This document shows, piece by piece, positions 54,151-64,000 of a stretch of DNA of 64,000 bases; the stretch's first letter is position 1; every line of letters starts with the position of its first letter. A program made the translations under genes and the position numbers. The DNA is taken from positions 2,412,501-2,476,500 of the forward strand of contig JAKNDB010000068.1 in the NCBI GenBank assembly GCA_024305405.1. The letters run 5' to 3'. This DNA is from Dirofilaria immitis. Its lineage: Eukaryota > Nematoda > Chromadorea > Rhabditida > Onchocercidae. Under the pieces are notes generated by a model, which saw only the letters and a list, made by a program, of their open reading frames with translations, was not told the origin of the DNA and searched no databases.

Positions 54151-56432
54151 AAAAAAACTTGATGAAAATAAAATATTTATAGTATAAAATATAGTAACAA
54201 TGATCATAAAAATTTAAAATTAAAAACATTCCAATTCCAATCATTTCTCCAAAAATTATCAATCATTTCTCGACGAAAATTTCTAGCAAAATAATTGGCA
54301 TGGAAAACTAGTTTCAACATCATTAAAATAGCTAACGAAATGGAAAGTATGTAAAGTAGACATAGACATATGATATAATAATAAAATATGTCTATTGTTA
54401 ACAGGTATTAATCAGCTATGTCCTAAATACCTGAATTTCAAGTTTGATTGCTGTAGAGGAAAAAGCAAATGAAAGTTTTTGAAAATATTTTATACTGAAA
54501 ATAACGATGTAATAAGAATCATTAAATTTTTTTCATTCGCTATTCCAATTTTTGATTGTTAGAAAAATGTATCAATCGGATCATTCAAATTATACATAAA
54601 TCATATAATTGATGAGCTATATGAATGATACATTTGGCTAAAAAACTAAATTTGGAAAAAAATAAATAAACAAAAAATTTAATTACATCACAATGATACT
54701 TATTATTATGCAACAGTATCGTCGAAAGTACCATTTCTTCCAATATCTGTTTTTTTTTTTTGGTTTTAAATAGTTACTAATAATAGGAATTATTTTTGGT
54801 AATCAAAAAAAAAAAGGAAAGTATTATTTTATTGATAAGTTCAAAGTTGTAAATCATAAAAATTATCGCTTGAAGAGAAATTTATACCAATAACTCTTAA
54901 TGATAATATCAATTTATTATCATTTTTTTCTCCTAATAAAGAATAAAAATATGTATCAACAAATGATGCTTCTATTAAATTCTCGATTACTCTGAATTTT
55001 CGGTCCCCTAAAAGATGAGCAAAATTAGTTATGTTTATTTCGATCTATGAAAAGAGATTTCTCAAAGGAAATTTTTCAATGTAATAAATTGCAGTGACGC
55101 CATTTTATGAAAAAGAAAAATGCATCTTAAGCAAATAATACATTTCTCTTTTAAAAGATAAATGATGAAGGTAAACATAAAAATGGATTTTTATATTTCC
55201 TTTAGATTTTTTTCTCTTATCAGGAAAGAAAAAGCAATACTCTCTTTACGGATTAATCTATGATTAAGAATGATTACTTTTACTAGAAGAATGGAGGGAG
55301 GTTATTGATAAGAAAAATCCTCAGTTGTAAACAACTTAAAAATCGTCTAATGGATTATTGTGTTGAAATCGAAAACATTTTTTTTTCAAAAAAGTAGAAG
55401 AAAAAAACTTTATGGAAGAAAATGAAAATATTGAAGAAAAGTTTAAATTAAAGAAAACTTTCTTCAAAGAAGAAAATTTTAACTAAAAATTCAATAAACA
55501 AGACGATCACAAATGCTGCAATCCTTTAGGGAAGAGAAGAATGAAACGTAGAAACTTCAAAGGGCCGCGAGAATTTTGTTATATTCTGGGCGGACCGCAT
55601 TTGTTCATTTTACGTTTACACTTAGCTTTCTGTATCGGATGTTTTATTTGGTGTTTATGATTGGAAGTCGAGAGTAGATATAGGGAATAATCTTCCCAGT
55701 ATTTCAATATCTATCATGATATCTTTATTATAGGCATCAATCATTATGTTCATCATCAATTAAACGGGAATTGATTAGCATATCCATCCAGATGACGAGT
55801 GGTATTTATAGCGCTAATTTGCAGCAAAATTTATTATTTGATAATGTCGTTAATGAAGTATGCGTTTTTCTTACGAAAAAAAATTGAACAATGGAATATT
55901 CAAATTTTTGCATCCAGTAGTTAGTTAGCATATGTTGTTATAATATTTTGAATTTAAAATTAAATAAAAATGTTTGTCACATTTTGTTGGATGAAATTTT
56001 TGGAATTAAATAAAATCACATGTCACAAAAGAAAATATTTGCTCTAAAGAAATCATGCTATTCGCATATGATTCATTATCAAAAGCTGCAATTGATTTAT
56101 AATTTAACACAAATATTCTATTAAATTATTATCTTTCTAATTTGTAAATGGTAAAGAATTATGAGCTGTAATAATCTAAAGTTTCATACTTTTTTTTTCA
56201 TTTGCTAACAGATACAACGATCTGAAAGAATTAGGATTCGTTTTCGCATGACATGAATCTTCATTTTTTATTCAGAAGCAAATGTATTTTAACTTCCGTT
56301 GATAATTCGAATTTCCATAAATTTTCAGCTATTTTTATAAGAAATTTTAATAATTCTTAAAAAAATAAAGATTTTTTACATTAAGTTTTATGGTTTACAA
56401 ACCAAAGTGTTAATGTCTTCTTTTATACTCTC
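54151..56432. other. Intergenic between divergent copper ATPase and RhoGAP genes
   Basis: Promoter-side spacer. A GC-richer patch near 55540-55850 includes GGGCCGCGAG and GGGCGGACCGCA, possibly a worn transposon end. No supported gene. Confidence 0.45.
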
Positions 56433-56434
56433 AG
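56433..56434 (+). other. Trans-splice-type acceptor for the RhoGAP gene
   Basis: TATACTCTCAG followed 15 bases later by ATG at 56450, with no upstream exon evident. Confidence 0.5.
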
Positions 56435-56449
56435 TTTAATCAAGCAAAG

Positions 56450-59400
56450 ATGAATGATTCACGAAGTACCACTGAAGAAGGTTCAGCAAATGATGATGAG
56501 CATATTTATGCAAATGTTCAAGAAATGGAGGAAGAGAGTCGACGACAGGGAAAACCACCCATTCCAAATTCAATTGATGAAGCAATTCGTGATGTCGGGA
56601 GCGGATGGTGTGAGTATCTCACAGATGCCGGAAGGTTTGTCATCTTCATAAATTTTATTTGAGAAAGTCAAAAATTCTGTGAATATTTTATTTGGTAGCA
56701 AAAAAGTTCTGCTAAATATCTTAATGGTTTAATTAAGCAACATTGTTGTATATCGAGAAATGGAGGTGATAAAATATCTAAGATGGTATTTCAAAGTTCG
56801 AAACGAAAACTTCATAAATTCTTTTCATTTCGCCTTTTTGTAGGTCGTACTTCTATAACCATGAAACGGGTGATTGCCATTGGAAACCACCACGTTTTCT
56901 GAAACCACCTTTGGAAGTAATCGATGTGCTGAATGGTTTAAATAACCAACAGAATATCTCGCTGCATAATGAAGTGGAATCGGGAGATGATCTTTCGCTG
57001 TCATGTTCGGAGACTCACCCGACCATACCTGTTTGTTTTGTGAATACTTGCTGATTATATTGATAGCATTTTTTCATTCACTTGTAGCTCAAGTAATATC
57101 AATTCTAGTAGCTATAAGCACTTAAGGATGTAGCACTTCTATGCTTAGTTAGATTTAGCATTTTATTGTCCATCTGATGAATATATGATAATCCTGAAAT
57201 GTCCATATAGTTGTAATCCAAGGAAAAGACCAAAAATTGTACTACGTGCGCATATTCGATTTTATTCGTGGAAATTCTAGAAACCCTTTCTCATATTGCA
57301 ATCAACATAGAATTCTGATAAATTTCATATAAATTTTATCGAAGAAAAAGAATTTTGCTACTTAGGCAAGACCAGATGATAGTATCAGCGACGAGAATAA
57401 TAAATCAGGCGCAGTTTGGTCAGCATTAAGCGTGCGTAATAAAGTTGCGGAAAAACGAATGTCTATACAAGCAATAACTCAGGAACTTCAGGCTACAGCT
57501 GTTGGGCACTTGCATTCACATAAATCAAATGAAGAAATTGGTACTAATATGTGTATTTTCTTTTAGATAAATTTCATTCTTAAAACCTGCGAGCAGTTGT
57601 GTACTGGCAGAATTCGAACTGAAAAGTTGCTAATTTTTTGAATGAAAATAAGTGTACATCATTCTGAAACATTCTACTATGGTTTTCGTTAATCACTGCG
57701 ATACACTATACATAATTTTATTCGACATATAATCTCCTATTGTTCCATATTTTTATTTTTTATCGATAAATCATCTCTATTTTCCAGTTCCTAAAACCGT
57801 TGGTAGCGAACCGTGTTCCAGCAATTATTTTAATCGTCTGCCTTCTAGAAACATTTCACATAAATCAATCAAATGTGGAACATTGGAGAAGGTTTGAACT
57901 GATAGCTTAATTGATTAGCGACTGCTTAACATGTCTCGATTGTAGGATTGTAAATGAATTTATCGTTAAATAACAAAAAACTTGTATTCGTATTTAGTAC
58001 TTTATTTTGATATACATTGTTCTAATGAAATAACTTTGGTTATCTGATCATGTAGATTGGAGCAGCATTATCGAGTAGTGCTGAATCACATTTAAACGTT
58101 TCCAAATTTCTAAATAAGCCGAATGGATACCGCAGGATAGCAAAATATCAGATGTTCCAGATATCTATACCTAACAGAGATAGAATAAGATGGATTTCAG
58201 TGAAAAAAGCAGATATTGTTACTTTTGAGAATGTTATGATTATTGCTTTTTTTAATGCACACCAACTTCGTGAGATATGCTTTTCTACACCAACATCTAT
58301 TCATTCAGTAGGATGAAATTAGGTTAAATATTGTTGTTTCTATTCAGATTACTGAGCTCTAATATGCATATTAAGTTTATCCTTCTTTTCGTAATTTTGT
58401 TTTCTCTTTATCTGATTTTTAAGAAACGCTTTTCTATTTTGTGCATCACATAAAATTTTCAGTGTAAAGTAGCAGATGCAGGAATACGATTAAAAAAAAG
58501 GAATGGACGCCTTGTTATCTTTTTTCTTTCTTCTGCTCATATTATATTTTACAAGGATGAACGAAGTGCTGAGGTATTTTCAAAAAAAAATTTCTTGATG
58601 TTTGAATATCAAATCTTTAAATAAACGATTGACATTTTAGAATAAGCTATTGTAATAACATGAAATGATTTCATCGGAATAGTTTGTAGAAATCGGGTCG
58701 TCATTATGAGGCACCGTTGGGCATGTGTGATCTTCGAGGAGCAGCAGTAATGTGGGTGAATGAAAAGATAAACGTAGAAAACACATTTTTCAGGTAGATA
58801 TTCTGCAGGCATAAAGTAAAATTGATCATATATATTATTAATCATATAAATTTTTTTGTCTGAATTTTTATTTTGAATTCATTTTTTGTTTGAATTTTGC
58901 TTATATTCAAACAGTTTATAAAATACTGACTCCCTGAATGTTAAGATTGTGTTTCAACACGAAACTAATTCATCTAGCAGGATGGTAGTTTTCAGATTGT
59001 CTAACCCATGCTTAAATTTAAAAATATCTCTATTTAGTGATATTGCAGCTTGAACTAACAGATGGCACGATTTATTACTTTAGTACAGCAAATACTCAGG
59101 ATGTGAATGGATGGTTCCATGCAATGCGTCAAGTTGTGTCAAAATTGGTGTGTCTAATTTTTACTAAAATGCACTGTTTTGATTTTTTACTCCTCATTCT
59201 TATATTATTATATAATGGCGAGTATTATTATGTCATGTTAAATACAATGACTAACTTGATTAATTTGTTATAATGACCTCATTTTTTAATGAATTTTCCA
59301 TTTTTCATTTTCATTCATTGTTAATAAAATGTTAGCTTTTTAGCCACGTCCTGATGTGTATCCGACACCGGTGTTAGAGAGAGGTTTAGCTACTGTTGGT

Positions 59401-61532
59401 TTATTGCGAAATCCAAGCAATTTGTCACATTCCTCGAGATCACTTAGTATTGGTCAAACACGACGTTCTTTTAAGAAATCGAAAACTTCGGCAAAAGGTT
59501 ATTTTTTTACATTTATTGAGAATGAAATTTGTTGGAAAAATGTACAAACTTTTTTTTGTTCATTCCATTCGTACTTTAGGTTCAGAAGTTGTAGCAGCAA
59601 GCGACGAGAAAAAACGTGCTGATATTGAAGAAGCAAGGCCGACTCGTGAGTCAATAATTGAGAAACTAAGACGGTTTTTCCGATCGAGACCATCCATAGA
59701 AAGTTTGAAAGAAAAGGCATTTACAAACGTTAGTTTTCAAGTTTTATTTAGATTGCTTATGTTTTTTTAAGTAGTTTGAAATTATAGATGAAATTCTTTT
59801 GGAATTATAATAGTGGTAAAACACGATTGTATAGTTTTCATAATCTACAGCAATTGAATTAAATTCTGTTGTTAGCTTATTTTGAATTTAACTAATTGCC
59901 TGATCAGTGGACATTTTAGAATGATTATAGTGGTTGAGAAAAGAGCTCATGTTATTTCAGAAGTCGTTATCTTTATTTAATTAGTATTTAAACGTAACTA
60001 ATATCAAGGATGTAGCTCTGAATTTGTCACGATCATAAGGCAGTGTTCGAATGTCCACGTTATTGAAATGTAGTCTTTAAGTTTCAGATATTTTTTCAAA
60101 TTACGAATTAAAAAATAATAACAAATACTAAAAAGGCGAGCGGATGTTATAAAGCTTTTTGAATTATATTTTGTAGCAGAACCTGTTTTTGGAAGTACAT
60201 TGGCCGCAATTTGTCATCATGAACAAACAATAGTCCCACGTTTTATACAACTAGTTACGGAAGTAGTTGAATCGAAAGGCCTCGATACAGATGGTCTTTA
60301 TCGAGTTAGTGGTAATCTTTCATCAATTCAGAAGATTCGATGCCAGGTTGATCAAGGTAATTGATATAAATTCAAATACAATTTTCATTTCATTCTTAGA
60401 AATATCATAACCTTGTTCATAAACGCATATAAATATAAACAGTTTTGATAAATATAAATATAAACAGGAGAGGGGAAGGAACTCCTAGTATTAGCCTGTT
60501 TTGTTGCTTGCGAGAGTTATAGATGCATAAAAGTATTTTTTAGTTTATAAAGCCTCCATTATTTCTTTCGATTGCTTTAATAATACTTAATAGTTGCTAT
60601 ATCTGCATAGCTATAAGTTTTTATTTTTAACACTGTTGGTTATCAACATTAAAATTTCAGAAAAATATGTTGCTTTGTTAGCAGAAGATGATGTTCATGT
60701 TTTAACAGGAGCTTTAAAACTGTTTTTTCGCGAATTATCGGAGCCAATCTTTCCAACTAATCTAGCCAAGGATTTCATTTACGCCAACCGTAATTTTATT
60801 ATTTCATTTACATCTGTTCATTCACTTTTCATCGTTCATTATTATCTTCCTTGATTCAGTTAGGTATGAAATTTAGGCTTGCCTAAAGGAGAAGGAAAAT
60901 TAAAAGCATTTGACGATTTATTAAATAAGCTGCCACTGGTCAATCGAGAAACACTCAAAGTTCTGTTTGGACATCTTGTACGGTTAGTTTTTTCTTTTTA
61001 TTTTCATAAAATATAAACTGAAATTTGGGGACTTTAGCTGTAAATTTTCTATAGTGGTGCTTATTACTAAATCATCATAAGCGATTTCCAGTTCGACTTT
61101 GTAATATTCTATGACTTATATTCTAAATGGCTTTCGTCGAAACATCCATCTGGAAGTTAATGCATTAATTAGGTTACAGCCGGTTGCACACCGCTGGTTG
61201 CAAGTACCCTCTTAATATTCCAAAATTTTTAGAGTTGCAAATCATGCTGATAAAAATCGGATGGAAATCCACAATTTGGCAATCATGTTTGGTCCATCTC
61301 TGTTTAGCAGTGGTACTAATGAAATCAATGGTGATAGTAAAAAGAGAAGTAATTCGAAAAAGGGAAAGTTGTTAATAAAAAGTCAAAAGAAAAACCAACC
61401 GGTGTGCAAAGTAATTCGCATCTTGCTTATAATATGATTATGCAGGGACAAACAGTAGAATATCTTTTAAAAGAATTTAAGCGATTTCCATCGATGCAGC
61501 CGCAGCAACAGTCATCGATACATCGTAGGTAG
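56450..61532 (+). CDS. WW-PH-RhoGAP protein (ARHGAP9/12/15/27 family)
   Basis: GTPase-activating protein that switches off Rho/Rac at membranes. Fourteen plus-strand exons: 56450-56634, 56844-57030, 57366-57540, 57788-57891, 58463-58573, 58690-58793, 58915-58984, 59038-59147, 59344-59497, 59580-59728, 60177-60356, 60661-60789, 60877-60982 and 61233-61532, about 688 residues. WW domain at 51-79 (Trp53, YFYN, Trp75). PH domain begins GTLEK at 213 and ends with GWFHAMRQ. RhoGAP from about 454, arginine finger Arg493 in GLYRVSGN, then LTGALKLFFRELSEP and the NLAIMFGPSLF motif. Single-base repairs are needed near 58984, 59716 and 61370. Compensating changes in exon 58463-58573 hide the PH motif KKRNWTPCYLFL, and exon 58915-58984 has an in-frame TAA early on. 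With these, length and phases close. Family identity is firm. Confidence 0.9.
58056..58316 (+). CDS. Possible alternative exon in the RhoGAP gene
   Basis: An 87-codon frame opens right after CATGTAG in the intron between exons 57788-57891 and 58463-58573, in phase with the upstream exon (phase 0). It runs to TGA at 58314-58316, or could leave at TCA|GTAGGA (58307) as an 84-codon cassette. Included, it would end the protein after the WW domain or split the PH domain. Chance frames of this length are expected in the window, so this stays tentative. Confidence 0.25.
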   Translation: MGAALSSSAESHLNVSKFLNKPNGYRRIAKYQMFQISIPNRDRIRWISVKKADIVTFENVMIIAFFNAHQLREICFSTPTSIHSVG

Positions 61533-62193
61533 TTTTGATTTATGCTGTGCCTTGATTTTCTTTTTTTTTCATTTCTTTAGTAAATCTAAATTTTAAGCAT
61601 TCTAGGTGAAATAGAATCCTAAATAAGTGGCAAATTTTCTGAATAGTTATTTATTAGACAACTGATTTGAGATATTTCACATCGTTATCTGAGAATCTAA
61701 CAGAATCTAACATATATTTCTTTCAGTTTTCTTTAGAAAATGTTTATATGTGACGGATTTTAAAATCAAGTTTTTTGGGATGTATGAATCTATTAGATCT
61801 ATTCCAAAAATTTTTAAGACCTAAACAGTAAAGATGATGAGCTTTTCATATTGTTGCCTTTCGTAATCACTTCACCTCTCATTTCCTTTTGTGATTTCAT
61901 TATTTATTTTTCTGAAATATTAATTTTAGCTGGGACATTTTTTATGCTATTTTTAAGATCAGTTATAATCTTTCTTGGTTATTTGTACATAGATATTTCA
62001 TGTATATTTTTTTAGAAATGTTTTATCATTTGTTCATTTACAATATTTACTTTAAATGATTAGTTTTTTTGAGGTAGTTATTTTAAACACTTATTTTTTT
62101 GCATTCCATCTTTTTGCTTATCATTCTATTATTAGACACTCGATATTTGTTTCTAAATTATATTCTATGGGTTATGGTTTGCCTTCTATATAG

Positions 62194-63083
62194 CTTATTG
62201 TGACATAATTTCAAGAAAATTCCACCCAAAAAAGTCGGAAATTACAGAAGAAGAATTCATGTATGGATTCACTACTCGTAGATTCTGTCGCAAAATTCTT
62301 CTAGGTCGGAAAACTCTCTTTCCTCATCCACCGCCTTTCTTTCTCTCTTTTGTTTTTTAAAAATTCTTGGTGAAACAGGTTGAAATTAAAAGAAAGGAAA
62401 GATTAAATGAATGAAGGAGTATTTTCTGGAAATATTGTGATATCTGTTTGGTTTTTTCTTTTTTAGTATTACATTAGAGAATTAGGAATAAGGTTTTATG
62501 TAGTTAAGTTACTAGTATAGTTTGCAATTCGTTCAGTACATTACGTCTTTCGATGTCTGAATCATACATATTATTTTGATGATGATGTAAAATTGGATCA
62601 TATTTTTCTTTCAAAATTTAAATTTTTCATTTTATTTTGCCTCTATTAGTTATTTATTGCATTTTATTCTTATTTTTATTGCAAATGGTTGTGATAGCAA
62701 AAAGTATGCTTTATGGATTGATTCCGCATGCATATTTAATTTTTGCTTGAATTTCAAACTCAGTTAATGTTTCTGGAAAGTTTTATAGCATATTTGAATT
62801 TAAATATGCTGTCTACAATATTTCTTACATTTATTACAAGTTATTTAATGTATTAAACATTTCAAGTTTCTTTGCTTTGTTAATATTTTTGGGTTTCAAA
62901 ACTTGTCTTTTTTCTCTAGAGTTTCTCCGGCGATAAGTTATTTTATTCTATGTTATTTAATTATTTGTTTTCCTTAAGGAAATTAAAATTTTGAAATAAG
63001 TGTCTTTGGTGTTTTTTTCAGTCACAGCTGATAAAACGGTTGAGCGGTCTTTGTACTATTTATTTGCGACGTTTAGACTGTAA
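62194..63083 (+). CDS. Possible 3' exons extending the RhoGAP protein
   Basis: Two segments have matched phases: 62194-62304 (after CTATATAG, before GTCGGA; includes KFHPKKSEITEEEFMYG) and 63022-63083 (after TTTTTTCAG; TADKTVERSLYYLFATFRL then TAA). They would attach if the last RhoGAP exon used the GTAGGT donor inside its final codons (near 61524) instead of stopping at 61530-61532. Composition is coding-like. The middle donor is weak, and they could instead belong to a separate small gene. After the TAA another frame stays open to 63258 (DDYSSFSFE...), so the end is uncertain. Confidence 0.3.
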
Positions 63084-63511
63084 TTTAAATATATGAGGAT
63101 GATTATAGTAGTTTTTCTTTTGAAATATATATCACTTAAGTAGCAAGAGAGATATCTGTGTTGAAAGCTTGGAAAAGAGTTCTCGAACGATTGGAAGACT
63201 CAACAAAACTCGGAATAACATTTCAAATAATAGAGATGTTAATGATGTTGAATTTGTTTAAATATCAAACACTAGTGTATCATGAATTTAGGAAGATTCT
63301 ACTAAGACATATTCAGTGTTAGAGAAGTCCCGTTTTTGATCTTTTTAACTCACACATATTGAATTTATTAAGAAAAGAGAATTGAGCAGTGTTACACAAA
63401 TAATTGTTGCTTTTATGATATAAAAATGTGGCTGATCGTACGATAAAGGATAGAAAAGGTTTTTCTTTTATGGAATTAGTTAATGCGATATTAAATGGAT
63501 ATTACTGAACT

Positions 63512-63611
63512 ATGAAAAAGAAACATTTTGAATGGTTCCTGTCGCAGATTGAAACGTTTCAAAATCTCAAAGTTCAGCTTGAACAATATTCAACGAGTGT
63601 TGAACTTGCAG
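63512..63611 (+). CDS. First exon of a gene leaving the window
   Basis: ATG at 63512 opens MKKKHFEWFLSQIETFQNL, followed by a charged helical stretch ending in GTSVEL-like sequence (STSVELA), then the donor CAG|GTAAGC at 63611. The exon ends in phase 1. The heptad-like Leu/Gln/Glu pattern resembles the opening helix of BAR-domain or coiled-coil proteins, but there is too little to assign. An internal CGCAG before ATTGAAACG offers an alternative acceptor, so this may be an internal exon starting at 63548. Confidence 0.4.
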
Positions 63612-64000
63612 GTAAGCGTCACCTCTTAATTATCTCTTTTTGAGATATTAAATTATCAAAGAATTATTATCATTGGTTAGGTCTTTTTTTCATATCACAT
63701 GATAAGCTTTTTTTTCTAAGGAACATTCTGAGATATTATTTCACATTTATATATTATTTCACATTTACATATTTTGATAGATTTCCCAAGGTACCGTTTT
63801 CTAGAATACTGATTATCTTAATTCAAATTTTATAATATTTACAGCGATAGTTATGAATATATTCAGTAATACTTAACTAACAGATAGTTTAAAGTATTTC
63901 GAATCTTTCTTAAAATTTTTGATTTTAGTATTATCTTGACATGTAATTGAATTTCCTGTAAAAAGCTTATTCTGTTGAATGTATGAGTTAATTTTTATGT

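Overview
The window is nuclear DNA of a nematode. It is roughly 70 percent A+T, and every recognisable gene is split into exons of about 45 to 250 bp. The introns end in the worm-type acceptor TTTCAG or TTTTAG, and several start codons sit just behind a lone acceptor, as expected for spliced-leader trans-splicing. The gene content (a cuticle collagen, an amphiphysin with NPF motifs, an MRG chromo-barrel protein) also fits a nematode. Intron sizes and base composition suggest a clade III (spirurid or filarial) worm, but that is inference.

Layout: (1) 58-3043, plus: C-terminal half of an inositol polyphosphate 4-phosphatase. (2) 5100-8004, minus: complete aldo-keto reductase, 9 exons. (3) 8-15.4 kb: gene-poor, with a decayed 18S rRNA fragment, the second of two copies of a diverged LTR-like repeat (the other copy lies in an aldo-keto reductase intron), a short tandem repeat and some weak exon-like pieces. 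(4) 15475-16978, minus: cuticle collagen. (5) 19223-23693, minus: amphiphysin (amph-1). (6) 29165-34980, minus: MRG15/mrg-1 homologue, 11 exons. (7) 37351-40073, plus: six-exon cysteine-rich secreted protein of no family I recognise, with an ATT repeat of about 390 bp in an intron. (8) 42725-52939, minus: copper-transporting P1B-ATPase (ATP7/cua-1), 22 exons. (9) 56450-61532, plus: WW-PH-RhoGAP protein, with possible extra 3' exons up to 63083. (10) 63512 onward, plus: first exon of a gene leaving the window. The genes do not form one pathway, although three (4-phosphatase, amphiphysin, RhoGAP) act on phosphoinositide or endocytic membranes. Neighbours on one strand are far apart and do not look like operons.

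The strongest observation concerns sequence quality or decay. In all eight recognisable genes, one or more exons are read correctly only if a single base is restored, usually in a short homopolymer. Intron phases and total lengths then close exactly. The shared pattern points to base-calling deletions in the assembly rather than eight pseudogenes. The other notable points are the 18S relic, the orphan cysteine-rich gene, the lost CxxC in the third metal-binding domain of the copper pump, and the altered chromo-barrel cage of the MRG protein. I found no CRISPR array, operon-like defence cluster or convincing tRNA gene, and nothing that amounts to a clearly new multi-gene system.
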